Source of the DNA: Sternotherus odoratus | Taxonomy: Eukaryota > Chordata > Testudines > Kinosternidae | Assembly (NCBI GenBank): GCA_032164245.1 | Contig: JAVMKO010000001.1 | Span: 287,439,041 to 287,503,040, forward strand | Direction: 5' to 3' | DNA length: 64,000 nt | Shown: positions 33,912-46,624 of the stretch, piece by piece | How the letters are laid out: each line of letters opens with the position of its first letter | How positions within the stretch are numbered: position 1 is the stretch's first letter | Made by a program: the position numbers and the translations under genes | Notes under the pieces: model-generated | Told to the model about the DNA's origin: nothing | Databases searched by the model: none | Seen by the model: only the letters and a program-made list of their open reading frames with translations

Positions 33912-34474
33912 AAATGTCTTTCCTTTCTGCAGGAAACAATGAAATAATTCAAAGTGAAACTGTAGGATGTTTTACTGTGCACAAAAGGAGCTTTACTTCT
34001 TTAGTTTGTTCAGAAGGGGGTATTTTTGTATACCCCCTAAATGCCTGTTCATATCATGGGAAACACTGTGGACTCGATATTAATCGTCCCTACAATGATC
34101 CCCAAGGTGTAAAAGGCACAGCGAGTCTTTATCTACCTATTAGGGGCAGAGCTCTGTCCTGATCTGTAGCATGGGATGGGAACTGTTCCCTTCTAGTGCT
34201 TTCAGCAGTGCTAACTGCTTGCAAGGGGCTGGGATGGAGGGCACTGCAGCACATGGACTCTATAGCTTTCAGGCATGCTAGTGGGAGGGGGCACAAGGAA
34301 CACCAGTTGAATCGCAGTTCCCTATAAGCCCCGGGAAGGACACTTTACAAGTCAGTTCCTCCCAGGGAATTCCTTCTGCAACATAGCCCCTCCCAAGGGG
34401 CCATAGCTTAAAAGACACAATCAGGTCCTGTGTGAATTGCATCGATATGTAAGAAGAAAGACGACAGTTTAGTT
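33912..34474. other. Unclassified sequence
   Basis: A short 82-codon plus frame (33914-34162) is open but has no domain. No repeat recognised. Confidence 0.3.
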
Positions 34475-34720
34475 AAGGAGCTAGACTGGCTCTGCTACAG
34501 ACTTTTCTGTGTGACCATAGGGCAAGTCACTTACTTACATAAGTCACTTACTTTCTGGCTAAGGTTTTCAAAAATAGAAGCCTAAAATTTAGCTTCTAAA
34601 TCTATATTGATGCAACTAGGGTTGACTGATTTGTTTGATTGTTTCCTCAAAAGTGCCAAGAGCTCAACAGCTCCCATTAACCTTGATGTTGCTTTGGAAA
34701 ATTAGGCTATTTGTTTAGAT
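34475..34720 (+). mobile_element. CORE/MIR SINE fragment followed by a second old repeat
   Basis: CTGTGTGACCATAGGGCAAG with TCACTTACTT is a CORE-SINE remnant. From about 34557, GGTTTTCAAAAATAGAAGCC and CAAAAGTGCCAAGAGCTCAA resemble the repeat inserted in the SINE at 29976-30140. Confidence 0.5.
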
Positions 34721-34914
34721 TATTAAGTATGGATGTAGGAGTTTAACTTTAGCCTCCTCTTTTGGGAGTTTCTTGGCTCAAGGTTCTTGGTCAGGGAGGA
34801 GAAAACAAACATGAAACTGAACTGTCATAACATAGCATCTTCCATTTGACTGAAAGCCAGTTCATCCGTGAAAGCTAAGCAGCGAGAGCCAGGTTCTTCA
34901 ATCCTATCAAGTGC
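34721..34914. other. Unclassified spacer
   Basis: Nothing recognised. Confidence 0.3.
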
Positions 34915-36150
34915 TCATAAACTTTAAGGCCAGAAGGAACCATCATGATCATCTATTCTCGCCTCCTGCACATTGCAAGCCACAGAACCTCATCCCCCTC
35001 TCCTGTAATAGACCCCTAACCTTTGGCTGATTTACTGAAGTCCTCAAATCTTTATTTAAAGTGTTCAAGTTACAGAGACTCCACCATTTAGCCTAGAAGT
35101 TCAAACCAGTATGTGCCTTGTGCCCCATGCTTCAAAGGAAGGTGAAAAAATCCCAGAGTCTCTTCTAATCTGAGCTGGGGAGGAAAGTCCTTCCTGACCC
35201 CAGGTATGGCAATCTGTTAGATCCTGAGCATGTAGGTAAAACCCACCAGCCAAACACCTGGGAAAGAATTATCTATAGTAACTCAGAGCCATCTTGCTCT
35301 AGTGTCCCATTTCCAGCCATTGGAGATATTTGCTAATAGCAGTTGCAGATGGGCTATATTCCATTGTAGGCAATCTTCTCATACCATACCATCCATAAAT
35401 TTATCAAGCTCAGTCTTAAAAGAAGTTAGGTTTTTTGCCCCCAAACTATTCCTTCTGGAAGGCTGTTCCAGAACTTCAGTCCTCTGATGAGTAGAAACCT
35501 TTTGTCTAATTTCAAATCTAAACTAATTGATAGCCAGTTTATAGCCATTCTTGAACTAACATTGGTCATTAACTTACATAATTCCTCTGTCACTGGTTTT
35601 TCTCTCTCTCTGATGTATTGAGAGAGCACAATCCTATCTCCCCTCAGCCATGTTTTGTTAGGCTAACCAAGCCAAACTTCTAAAGTCTTCTCTCCCAAAG
35701 GGAGGTTCTCCATTCTTCTGTTCATCCTAGCAGACCTTCTCTACACCTGTTCCAGTTTGAATTAATCTTTGTTAAGCATGGGAGATCAGTCTGGCAGACA
35801 GTATTCCAGATGATCTCACAAGTGCCTTGTATAATAGAAATAACACTTTCTAATCTCTCAACAGAAGTACCTCACCAGATACATACTAGGATCCCATTAT
35901 CCTTTTTCACAGCCGCATCATGTTGACAGCTGATAATCATCTTGTGATCAGCCAATACACCCAGCCAGCACCCTCCTCCTCTGTTGTTTCCAAGGACATG
36001 TCCCCAGTTTATAGCAACAATTCTTGTTGTTAGTCCTTTTAGGTGCATGACTTTGCACTATTAAATTTCATCCCATTTCTATTACTCCAGTTTTTGAGGT
36101 CATCTTTCTACCTGTGCAATCACTTCTCATATGGAGCATAATTAACTCAT
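34915..36150 (-). mobile_element. CR1 LINE, long 3' portion
   Basis: Minus-strand CR1. Signatures on the plus strand are AAGGCCAGAAGGAACCATCA at the element's 3' end, TTCTGGAAGGCTGTTCCAGA, CCTATCTCCCCTCAGCCATG and TCTACACCTGTTCCAGTTTG reaching into pol. Heavily diverged, with no intact RT. A 67-residue frame (35629-35426) is part of the pol C-terminus. Confidence 0.8.
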
Positions 36151-36439
36151 GGTTAGTGAATGTGCACGCTACTCAAAACATGAATGAGTAGCATAATCTG
36201 ACCCTGAGCTAATAAGAATGTTTCTATAGAAAGCTGGCTCTGTGTGTCTTCACGGCAATATGAACCTTGAAATAGAAGTCATTCTTTTTTATTGTGTACT
36301 CTCCCTAATATAACTTTCTGCTGATTAAAAATCTAGACCAAAAAAAGCTTTATTTATTCATTACAATACTTTGCCAGAAGGCTAAAGATGTAACGATGTA
36401 AAAGGAATGGATGGAGAATAATATAGAAAATGTTATAAT
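36151..36439. other. Unclassified spacer
   Basis: AT-rich sequence between two CR1 copies in opposite orientation. No feature recognised. Confidence 0.3.
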
Positions 36440-36905
36440 GCCATTGTATAAGTGAATGTTATGCCCTAACTAAGAGTACTGGTCACCCCATCTCAAAAAG
36501 CATGCTACAGAATTAGAAAAGGATAATAGATGAGCAATGAAAATGACCAGGGGCATGGATAAACTCTCACAAAAGAAATTGGAAAAGAATGGGATTTCTT
36601 TACCTTAGAAAGAATAAGGGATAACAAGTGTATAAAATAATAAATGGTAGAGAAACTAGATCATCAGTTTCTGTTCTTTGGGTCACAACACAAGAACAAG
36701 GAGACTTTCAATTAAACTGAAAGGTGGTGAATTTCAAATGGATAAAAGAAGATACTTTTTCACTAATTGCATAATCAGACTGTGCATTCATGGGATGTCA
36801 CTGAGGCTAAGAATTTAGGATTAACAAAGGAATAGGATATTTATATGGATAACAAGAATCTCAATTGTTAGATTTACTGCAAACAAGGAATGGTGGAAAG
36901 GATTA
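36440..36905 (+). mobile_element. CR1 LINE, internal fragment of pol C-terminus
   Basis: GAGTACTGGTCACCCCATCT, AGAATTAGAAAAGGATAATA, AACAAGGAGACTTTCAATTA and GATACTTTTTCACTAATTGC are diverged forms of CR1 text. No 3' end is visible. It is old. Confidence 0.7.
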
Positions 36906-38506
36906 AACCCTCATGCTTCAACTAATGGGGTGAAGAGCACATAATCCAACACCTGTCTGCTGTGGTGTTCTTGCACATTCCTCTGAATCATTTTCTGCTG
37001 ACCACTGACTCAGAGGGGATACTTGGCACGACGGGCCACATAGCCAATCCAATATGGCAATACTTATATTTCTACAATCCCATGGAGACGTGGGTTCCAA
37101 AGCCTGAGTCACACACACAACTATTGAAAAAACTACATTTCCATTCCGTGGGGAAATTCTGGTATTTTGCTTTTTTTCCCAGATCAGAATGAGTTTTGAT
37201 GGGGAAATGTTTTGTGGGGTATTTTTGACATTTTTGGTCAAAACATTTTGTCCTTGTGTGTTGAAAATCTGTTTCCCAGAGAATGCTTTGATTTTGACAA
37301 AACTCCATTTTCCAATATAAAAATGTTTAATTTAAAAAAATGTAGCAGTCCTAATTCCAAATGAATTATTTTAATTTGGTGTCCTCCTCCCATCTGTTAA
37401 CAAACCATCATGCACTTTGGTTGAAGAAAGCCACTTGGGTATCAAGTAGGAGTATTTCAAGCCTAAAGCAGGATATGCTAACTCTGGAGACATTTATTTG
37501 TACAATGTCCATTAGCACTGCATATTACTTTCTCTTGTCAGCCCTGCACTCATCGACAGCTTCTAAAATAAAATAAAAAGAAAAGTGATGCTAAACATAT
37601 TATTCTGAACATGTTCATTTTCCACATTAAGGTACAGTAGGGAAAATAATTTTCCTAGGGAAAGTCAATGAAATTTTTCCATCTTCTTGACTGTGCATTG
37701 CAGGATGTTGTATTAACACTTGACTTCTCTCTCTAGGGGGCAAAAATACATCCTCTGCTGGTCACCTTCTTTGTACTGATTCATTCATATATTTGCTACA
37801 GACTTACATATGGTTTTCCTGCAGTACAGCAAACTACTTATTTAAAGTGAACTCAAAAATTAGTTCAGTATCTTTGGTATGAATCATTAATTCCACAAAA
37901 GCTCAATGTTATTTGGGGCTATTGTTTTTAATACACTCGTGGGAGTAGAGTAAGTCAATCTACCAAACCACTGGTGAAGAAATGAATAAGGCAGATTTTA
38001 AATGTGAAAATGGTCTTTGCAAGATACATGCCCAGTGGGAACTTTAGAACTTAGAAATAGAGAGAAGTAGCTGAAGCTGTTTGAAGAGAAGTTGTGAGAG
38101 AGAATCCTGAAAGAAAGAGGGGAGAAAATGGATTGTATAAAGTTAAATGCAAGGGCAGGGGCAGCAATTTCAGCTGCTGTTTCATGTCAAATCTCATGTC
38201 TCTGTAGATAACTGTTATGTAGCTAATGACCTACTCAATAAACATAAAGGAGGATTACATAAGTGCTTAAGGTGACTGCATTGTGAATATTTGGATATCG
38301 ATAAAAAAAATATAATTTAATCCCATTTCGCCTGAGAGGAGAGGTGACCCTTGACTTCATAATAAAATATTTCAAACTTTCATTAGGGTTGTCACTTATG
38401 GATGAGAATAACTTGTGTGTCATGAGTCTATTGCCACATTGTTGCAACACAACCTGAGACTGTGGCATTCAAAACACATCATCTGACTACATGCACACCC
38501 AGAGTG
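36906..38506. other. Unclassified sequence with an A/T-rich old repeat
   Basis: 37110-37310 (CATTTCCATTCCGTGGGGAA, TTTTTGGTCAAAACATTTTG) belongs to the same degraded family as 16440-16690. The remainder is AT-rich and unrecognised. Confidence 0.35.
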
Positions 38507-38511
38507 GAACC

Positions 38512-39137
38512 TGTAGCAAAGCGATGATTCAGCGGTGCAGCACCTCCTGCTGGTCATCTTGGGAATTAGCTCTCCAGCATACAGAGTGCCTCCTCCTGGC
38601 CGGTATCTCGCCTGGTGCCCTCTATCTCGGGCTTCTGCCCCAGCAGTACTCCTATGCTCTGGGTCTCTTCTCCCAGGGGAACCCCCAACCCTCTAAACCC
38701 ACCTTGCCTTAGTGGCTACTGCCGGTCCACCTCTAGCCCCCTTTCACTGGGCAGACTGCAGTCTGTAATGGCCATTCATGATTGGCAAGGGGTTAGGACC
38801 TGCTGCCTCTGCCTATTCCCAGGCTGTATCTCTGCAGCTCCAGTATCTCTGTAGGCCTTCACTAAGGCCAGCAGCCTGCGATTTTACCAGGCTGGAGCTT
38901 CCAGCTCCTTGCCCTATTGCCCAGCACTGCTCCAGTTCAGGTACCTTCTTCTCAGGCAGCTAGCCCTTTTCCCTCCAGGGCTAGAGAGACTCCTGCAGCT
39001 CCTGGCCCCCAGCCCTCTTATAAGGACCAGCTGGGCCTGAATGAAGCTGGCCACAGCTGTGGCTACTTCCCCAATCAGCCTAGCTTGGCTGCTTTTAACC
39101 CCTGTTTTGGGTGAGTTGGGGCAGCCACCCCACTACA
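38512..39137 (+). mobile_element. Solo LTR B, 5-bp TSD GAACC
   Basis: Starts TGTAGCAAAGCGATGATTC and ends GCAGCCACCCCACTACA, flanked by GAACC at 38507-38511 and 39138-39142. Shares GCACCTCCTGCTGGTCATCT and GAATTAGCTC with the other three copies. TATA-like CTTATAAGGAC lies near 39015. It is 626 bp without the U3 duplication seen in copies A and C, so it may represent the ancestral layout. Confidence 0.9.
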
Positions 39138-39142
39138 GAACC

Positions 39143-39989
39143 CAAGAGCTGAACCCAGAGAACTAAGACAAAATTAGAAATTCTGAAATGAAGAGTTACT
39201 GCTTTTCTGTTTAATGGTCCAAACTGGAACCCCAAGTTCAAACACATCCAAATTTGGAGAGTTTTATCATAATTTTGGTATCACAGTTTAGACCATATCA
39301 AAATTGCATCATGTTCCAGTGAAATGTCATCTAGCAATTAACTTTTGGTTTGGGGTTTTTTCCCTTTTAATATGCAGTTCTCAATTAGGTTCAGCAAAGC
39401 ACGAATCTCAAAGCATACAGGTCAGCTATTAGTTTTGTCTGTTATCTCCTCAGAATGCCCAGAAGCAATCTACCTATCTTACTGGAGAGTGCAAGCTCGA
39501 GACATGGGTGTTCCTGACTTTATTTTAATTGGGGAGTGTGTTCAACTGCCCATACAACCCGATGTGTCTTTAATCCCGTCTTTTCATGTCCTGCAAAGGA
39601 ATCTATATCACTCCATGGTCATCAGTAGCAGAAGCTGCTGAACAAATAGTAACAATCAGCATGGAAAATTGACCTTTGTTCATCTCCAGGATAAAAGGAT
39701 GAACCAAAAGTGTGACACTGGTCTTCCTTCCATTCCCAGGCAGATGAATAGGCTTGAAAGAAATCAGTGAAATCCTTCTGGAGTGTCCTGACCACTCCAA
39801 CACTATCAATGTTGTTGATAAACTCCCCTAGAAAGGGAACAATTTTGACTAAACACTTAGCCTCCACTTGTTCTATTCTTATAGTGGGATTTACAAACGT
39901 CATCACTAAAGAACCCAGTTTTCTTTTCTGACTCTGCCAGTCACTGCTGATAAATGATCTGTTTTTCTCTTTCGGATATTTATTTGATC
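39143..39989. other. Unclassified sequence
   Basis: Short overlapping frames (39345-39641 plus; 39622-39906 minus) have no recognised domain. No repeat ends. Confidence 0.3.
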
Positions 39990-40565
39990 ATCACCAAATG
40001 ATCCCCAAACCAACAAGAGGGGATGTCATTTTAGATTTAGTATTGGTAAATACTGCACCTTTACTTAAAGTATCTGAAGCCTGCATCCCAAGCAAGGGGG
40101 GGAAATTGGTAGGTAAGGACTTCAGGCCAACTTGGATGAACAGGCATCTCAAACAAGTTAGTAAGAAGAAAGCTGACAAAGAATGGAACATGGGAAGGAT
40201 CAGCAAGGAAAACTACCTCTTGAAGGTCAGAAAGTGTAGGGGGAAAGTGAGAACTGCCAAAAGCCAAGCAGAGTTAGACTTTGCAAAATAAATTAAAAGC
40301 ACTAGTAAATGGTTCAGTAGGCATATAAATAAAAAGAAAACTAGGAAAGAATAAATGGGACCACTGAACACTGAGGATGGGGTAGACATTAAAGATTATC
40401 TAGGCATGACCCAACACCTAAATGAATATTTTGCCTCAATTTTTAATTAGGGTAATGAAGAGCTTTGGGGTAGTGGCAGGGTGGCTAAGTAAATAAGGAT
40501 ATGGAAGTAGAAATCACCAAATCCGATATGGAATTCAAATGCAAATTCAAATCTTAGATCAACAT

Positions 40566-41485
40566 CCTCATGGCAGCAGCAGGCTCCCATGTCAACTCCA
40601 CTTACTCCTCTTGGTGAGCTGTGAGGATTGCCACGAACTCGCAGGGGCGAGGAAAAAAAAATTGCAGGCCTGTTATTTACCAGGCCACATGTGGCAACAG
40701 ACTATATAGGTAAGAGATGCAAGGGGAGTGTGGGTCAGGATGTGAGCTGCAGATACACACACACACACAACTAAAATTAATCAATTTAAAGTTTTACTGG
40801 GGATAATTACAAGGGGTAAGGGAGCAGTTTTTGATTAGCTAATAGACTTAATGAAACTTAACACACAATGACTAAAATACCTACTAACAATATTTACAAA
40901 CAAAGATGCAGCATTTAGTAATAATTGATACTTACAAATACAAACCAACACATAACACGACCGGTAAACGTAGAAGCTCTATTTGAAACACAAACACGTG
41001 AGCTGAGAGAGAGGCTTCGAGGTGATCAGGCTCGGTTACGTGGGGTACACGGGATACACGGATACACGGGATTCGTTTTCCTCCCTCTGTCTGCACATGG
41101 CAGGCAGAAACATAAGTACCAACTATGACATCACAAAAGTGTCATAGGGGACAGGGCCCAAAACCTGTTTGTGTTCGCTTCTGATTGGCACAAGCAAAGT
41201 TTACACCAAGTAGGGGAGCAGGTGCCTCAAAGTCTGGCTTCGCCCCCAAAGGTGAGGAAATGCACATTGTTATAGAATGCATGCGAAACTGAATGACAAA
41301 ATAAGAGGCCAGGGCAATACCGGTATGGGCAAGTGTTTACAGGATGCAGACAGAAACTGATCTGAACAAGCTGGTGCTCTGGAATTGACGGGGAGCGTCT
41401 TTGGGGATTGATTTCTCACATCTAAATGAGACGTGATAGATCTATCCCTGATGGATGGATCGCAACCCGCCACTCGAGTGGGTAG
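40566..41485. mobile_element. Unclassified insertion in CR1, LTR-like
   Basis: About 0.9 kb of non-CR1 sequence within an otherwise collinear CR1. Contains a (CA)n run at 40750-40767 and a GGGATACACGGATACACGGG tandem patch (41049-41071). Length and position suggest a solo LTR, but TG...CA ends with a TSD were not found. Confidence 0.35.
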
Positions 41486-41675
41486 TGAAGACATAGCCGT
41501 AGTTTCATAAAAGGTAGATCATGTCAGACCAACCTGATCTCTTTCTTTTGAGAAAATAATTGGGTTTTTTAGACAAAGGAAATGCAGTCAGTCTAATGCA
41601 CCTGGATTTCACTAAGGCATTTGATATAGTTTAACATGGGAAATGATTAGTTAAATTAGAGAAGATGGAGATTAA

Positions 41676-41965
41676 TATATGAAAGGATGTTGTGAAAGCC
41701 AAGACTATAACAGGGTTCAAAAAAGAACTAGATAAGTTCATGAAGAACAGGTCCATCAGTGGCTATTAGCCAGGATGGGCAGGGATGGTGTCCCTAGCCT
41801 CTGATTGCCAGAAGCTGAGAATGGGCGACAGGGAATGGATCTCTTGGTGATTACCTGTTCTGTTCATTACCTTTGGGGCACCTGGCATTGGCCACTATTG
41901 GAAGACAGGATATGGGGCTAGATGAACCTTTGGTCTGACCCAGTATGGCCGTTCTTATGTTCTTA
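41676..41965 (+). mobile_element. CR1 LINE 3' end nested in another CR1
   Basis: GAAAGCCAAGACTATAACAG through GGTCTGACCCAGTATGGCCG and TTCTTATGTTCTTA is a well-preserved 3' end of a younger CR1 subfamily. It is the same subfamily as the inverse fragment at 1527-1836. It separates two collinear parts of the outer CR1. Confidence 0.88.
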
Positions 41966-42235
41966 ATTGAAAGGTAGATAAGGATCTGGTTAAAGGGCAG
42001 GCTACAACAGTTCATACTAAGAGGTGAACTGTCAGACTGGGTTACTAGTGGAGTTCCTCATCTGAAATAGTGTGTGCCATTCTGGTTTCCAATGATTAAT
42101 AAAGATGAATTCAAACTGGAACAGAGAAGGGCTACTAGGATGACCCAAGGGATGGAAAACCTACCTTATGAGAGGAGACACAAGGAGTTTTGCTAGTTTA
42201 GCCTAACAAAAAGGGAGCAATTATATCTCCCCTCA

Positions 42236-42869
42236 GCCTTCTTTTGTAAGGTGATGATATATTTTGTACAAATTATGCTCTGAAGTATCCTTTGAAAACT
42301 TGTAATCTTCTGCATAGTATCATCCTGTTGTCAGAGGATGTCTCCATCATTGCCTGTCCAGTTCAGGTGGTTCCACAGTCACAAAGACACTCTAGGCTGT
42401 TTATCCTTCAGCAAGGTGTGTATTTATTTCTCTCTTATATCACAATAACAGAGAACGTAGACTTATAGCAAGGACAGGCATCCCTACAGTCCTCACTCCC
42501 CAGCCTGGGCTCACCCTCTGAGCTTCCTTCTGAACTCTTCTTGAGCTTCCTCCTGAGCTATCTTTGCTTCCTGTTTCCTGTACTTATATTCTCCCTCAAT
42601 TACCTTGTTAACCCAGTGATTGTCACCCAGGTGCTCACAAGCCCTGACCAGAATGTGTATAAATGCTCTCAGCTGGGCCTGCAGCCTTCTCCGGGGTGCA
42701 GCAATGTCCATGATCAGGGTGCTGTTGATAGCACCCTGTCACCACTTGTTGAAATGTGTGTGACAACACTACATGTAAAATTATCAGATTTTGCTCTTGA
42801 TGGTTACTGAAACATGGTGTCGTTCTGGGTAATGCCCACAAACCGATGTCTCAGGCACCGTAGCATCTC
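42236..42869. other. Mixed block starting with an LTR-like end
   Basis: TGATGATATATTTTGTACAA with TAGTATCATCCTG (about 42247-42330) recalls the 5' end of a turtle LTR. The remaining sequence is unrecognised and includes CT-rich text near 42510-42600. Confidence 0.35.
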
Positions 42870-43700
42870 AGAAAAGTGCTAAAAAGCGATTGCTGGCTTA
42901 ATCAGACATTCTCCCACGGGAGCGGGGGAGTTGTAAACAAGAAATGTGTTGAAGGTATAAGAAGGGGGGGAAATGTCGCTAGCCACCCCCATCCTCTTTC
43001 TGTCTCTCTGCTCATGACAACGACTCTCAAATTACTGAACAAAGTGAGGGAGTGGTCTCAGATTGGAAAGAGACACAGAGGATGAAATGTCTCGCAGCTC
43101 ATGGTGAGACAAAGCTTTTGCTTTTAAGGTGATCAGCCTGGGAAAAGTTTAGGAATTAGCTTCTGTGTTTACCCTGTTTCTTTTGTAACCAGTGCTGACT
43201 CATCTGCATCTCTATTTGTAATCACTTAAATCTATCTTTCTTTAGTTAATAAACTTGTTTTAATGTCTTATCTAAACCAGTGTGTTTTGGTTGAAGCGCT
43301 TGGGAATCTTTACTTCGGTCAACAAGTCTGGTGCAAATTCGTTACCCGTTGTCGGAATGACAGACTCTCTGTGAGCTTATACTGTCCACAAAGGTCTTGA
43401 ACAGTATAAGACACACATTTCTGAGGAGCAAGTCTGGGGCTGAGAGATATGAAGGTGCCACCCTGTATATAACTCATGGATGGCTGGGCATAGCAGTCGT
43501 GTATTCAGCTGGGAGTAACTTTGCTTGCTGGTGGCTCTGAGTGAGCAGAGTCTGGAGGGGCTGCAGAGCTGTGTAAAAAGCATCCCAAGCTTGGGAGCTA
43601 ATGGGACACAAAGGTCCAGCTGTTTAGGTTGCACCCTGGGGAATGTCACAAGATATTGTTTTTCTAACATCTTGGGACCAACACAACTACAAAATATGGA
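42870..43700 (+). mobile_element. LTR-like retroelement fragment
   Basis: AGGTATAAGAAGGGG near 42954 is TATA-like. About 290 bp downstream, TTAATAAACTTGTTTTAATG (43244-43263) is a plausible polyadenylation signal, followed by a T/G-rich stretch. This U3-R-U5 order fits an LTR. No TSD was found and no retroviral genes. A CTAACATCTTGGGACCAACA phrase near 43664 resembles a Penelope-type tail. Confidence 0.4.
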
Positions 43701-44725
43701 AAAGGAGATCATTCTCTAAGAAGGTTGCATAGAAGTGCCTAGAAAATAACATTTGTAATAAAACTCTATTGACATCATCACTACTAAATTCTCTAGGATT
43801 CTTTCATAGGGGAAAACCACAGCTGCAGGACAAATATTTTTCTGGTGTAAATTGGTATAGCTCCATTGGGGGTTAATGGATTTGCATTAGTACCCACCAG
43901 GAGAGAATGTGGTCCACAAACTCTTGCACACAGGGCACTGAACAGCCTAATAGTACTTTACAGTCACTAATGGACTGGGCTGGATTTAAAGCAACAAGAG
44001 CTAGGTTAGGTAATTCAATAACTATCATGCTGTGCCCTATTATCGCCCCAAAATTAGGATTTTCCAGCCAAATACTCTCTGTCTTCAACCAGGTCAACAG
44101 TACCGTAGGAATTTCTATCTTCTCTCCTTGCCAAAAATCAGGAAACACAGAGGCCAAAGAACACCAAACATTTTTCAAAATGGCTGACTGAATTTCTGGA
44201 ACCTTAAAGGTTTGATCCCAGTACAACTTTTGAAGAAAATGTTAAGGCCATTTCTCTCCATCTCTTCAGTATACCTAATCTTGTTCATCTTGTATGGATT
44301 TTGATGTAAAATTGCCTTTTAAAAAGAGTCCCCTCTGTGTGTAATATAGCAGAAGAATATGTTTAAGGCAAACAGGATGTCATGTCTTTAAGGGTATGAA
44401 AATCGCTTGGAGGGGAACAGTTTCATGTTCACTAAAAGAGGGGAAAGGAAAAACAAAGAAGCATCCTTTGCATGAAGTCATAAATATGTAAGGTGGTCAC
44501 TGAGGAGTAAACATTAGGAATCTTGACATATATCTCCTATTTAATGGGAGATGGTTTTCTGGTCCATTACATGAGCTTTCTCAATAACTGTGGAAGATCA
44601 AGTCCCTAAATGTCTGTTTATCAGTGCTGTTAGTAAATGTGACAAGATAAATGAATTTCATTTATTTAGCTGAATATCATTATTAAGCAGTCAGCTGTGT
44701 TGATCTCAACATCCTTGCTTTCATT
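43701..44725. other. Unclassified sequence containing one long minus-strand open frame
   Basis: Minus-strand frame 44226-43873 (117 codons) has few low-complexity features and includes a Trp-rich DFWQGEKIEIPTVLL segment. It could be a retroelement remnant, but no catalytic motif is visible and I do not assign it. Confidence 0.3.
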
Positions 44726-45777
44726 AGGAGCGTTTCACTTCCAGATACAGATACACATCCAGACCATGAGGTGGTCAAGTTCGGGAACCTGACAAAAGGA
44801 AGAAAGGAGAGCAGTAGAATACAGACCCTAGACTTAAGGAAAGGAGACTTTGCCTCCCTCGAGGAACTGATGGACAGGATGCTCTGGAAGGCTAATATAA
44901 GGGAGAGAGGAGTCCAGGAGAGCAGGCTATATTTTAAAGGAGCCTTTTTGAGGGCTCAGGAAACAAACCATCCTGATATGCAGAAAGAATAGCAAATATG
45001 CCAGGCGACCAGCTTGGCTTAACCGAGAAATCTTCAGTGAACTTGCACACAGAAAGGAATGTTACAAGAAGTGGAAACTTGGACAGATGACTAGGAAGGA
45101 GTATAAAAATATTGCTTGAGCATGCAGGGTGCAATCAGGAAAGCCAAGCACAATTGGAGTTGCAGCTAGCAAGGGATGTGAAGGATAATAAGAAGGGTTT
45201 CTACAGGTATGTTAGCAACAAAAAGGTGGTCAGGTAATGTGTGGGTCCCTTATTGAATGGGGGAGGCAACCTAGTGACAGGTGATGTGAAAAAAGTTGTA
45301 GTACTCAATGCTTATTTTTTTGCATCAGTCTTCACAGAGAGGGACAGCTCCCAGACTGCTCTGCACAGGGCAGCACAGTATGGGGAGATGAGCAGCCCTC
45401 AGTGATGAAAGAACAGGTTCGGGACTATTTAGAAAAGCTGGACATGCACAGGTCCATGGGTCCAGATCTAATGCAACCGAGGGTACTGAGGGAGTTGTCT
45501 GATGTATTTGCAGAGTCATTGGTCATTATCTTAGAAAACTCATGGTGATCAGGTGAGGTCCTGGACGATCGGAAAAAGGCAAATATAGTGCACATTTTTT
45601 AAGAGGGGAAGGAGGAGAATCTGGGGAACTACAGACCAATAAACCTCACCTCAGTTCCTGGAAAAATCATGGAGCAGGTCCTCAAAGAATCCATTCTGAA
45701 GCACCTGGAGGACAGGAAGGTGATCATGAACAGTCAACATGGATTCACCAAGGGCAAGTCATTCCTGACTAAGCTGG

Positions 45778-45937
45778 TTCCTAACAGGGCCTTAATTGAC
45801 TGCAGATGTTCCAATCAACCTGCCCCCAGCTTCCCTAGTCCACAGGGAGCCACACCTCAATTAGCTCTGAGCTTACATATCTCCCCTCAAGCACTCTACC
45901 ATAGCTTCCTCACCCTCCTCTATCACACCACTTTATA
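45778..45937. other. Unknown insertion in CR1, left part
   Basis: C-rich sequence (CAACCTGCCCCCAGCTTCCC) not recognised, starting directly at the CR1 break. Confidence 0.3.
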
Positions 45938-46085
45938 GTCCATTCATCCAATCCATACTTTGTTAACTTGCTGGGAAGAATGCTGTGGGATACGGTATCA
46001 AAATCTTTACTAAAGTCAAGATATATCATATCCACCACTGTACACATATTCACAGAGCCAGTTATCTCATCATAGAAGGCAACCT
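45938..46085 (-). mobile_element. CR1 fragment in inverse orientation
   Basis: GTCCATTCATCCAATCCATA, TTTACTAAAGTCAAGATATA and GCCAGTTATCTCATCATAGA are minus-strand CR1 pol text. It lies in the gap of the plus-strand CR1 and is a separate insertion or an inversion of part of the missing CR1 segment. Confidence 0.75.
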
Positions 46086-46624
46086 AATAAACCCCCCTGC
46101 TTCAGGCAGATAGGGGAGGAGGAAAGGAGTTGGAGCAGAGAGCAGATTGGTGGAGGAGTAGAAGCAGAGTGATTTGGTATTGGAAGAAAGCAGTTGGAAG
46201 GAGTTGGAGAAGAGCGGATTAGTGTTGGAGTGGAGAGCAGCTGGAAGGTGTTGAAGCAGAGTGTTTGGTGTTGGAGCGGAGAGCAGTTTGGAGGAAAGCA
46301 GAGGAGAGTTTGGAGAAGTGCTGCAGTGAACTAAGAAGGCCCAGACCCTAGGTAAAGGGACACCTAGCTTGTTCAGAGAGAGAGGGCAGGAAGCCCCCAA
46401 AAGCTGACGGGCAGGAGAAGGAAGCAGCCCAGGGGAAGGAATAGCTAGTTCAGGTGGTTTACCGCTATCCTCAGGGCCCCTGTGCTGGGACCCGGAGTAG
46501 AGGGCGGGCCTGGGTCCCTCCCTCTCCCCTTCTCTAGGATACTAGTGGGGCAGTTAATACCCTGTTCAGGGGCACAAAATAGTGCCCTGAACCCCCAACA
46601 AGAAGAGAAAGCATAGGACCCATC
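46086..46624. mobile_element. Unclassified purine-rich insertion, possibly LTR
   Basis: About 250 bp of irregular GGAGTTGGAGCAGAGAGCAG-like repeats (46108-46320), then GC-rich text. The phrase CAGGGGCACAAAATAGTGCC recalls a turtle LTR element. No TSD was identified. Confidence 0.35.

Larger units (their letters stand above)
39990..42235 (+). pseudogene. CR1 LINE (outer copy), interrupted twice
   Basis: Outer CR1 segments: 39990-40565 (pol upstream of RT; frame 39998-40291 with NRHLKQVSKKKADKEWNMGR), 41486-41675 (CATGTCAGACCAACCTGATC, the FTKAFD-like region, here ATTTCACTAAGGCATTTGAT) and 41966-42235 (pol C-terminus). Interruptions are an unknown block (40566-41485) and a second CR1 3' end (41676-41965). 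The outer copy predates both. Confidence 0.75.
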
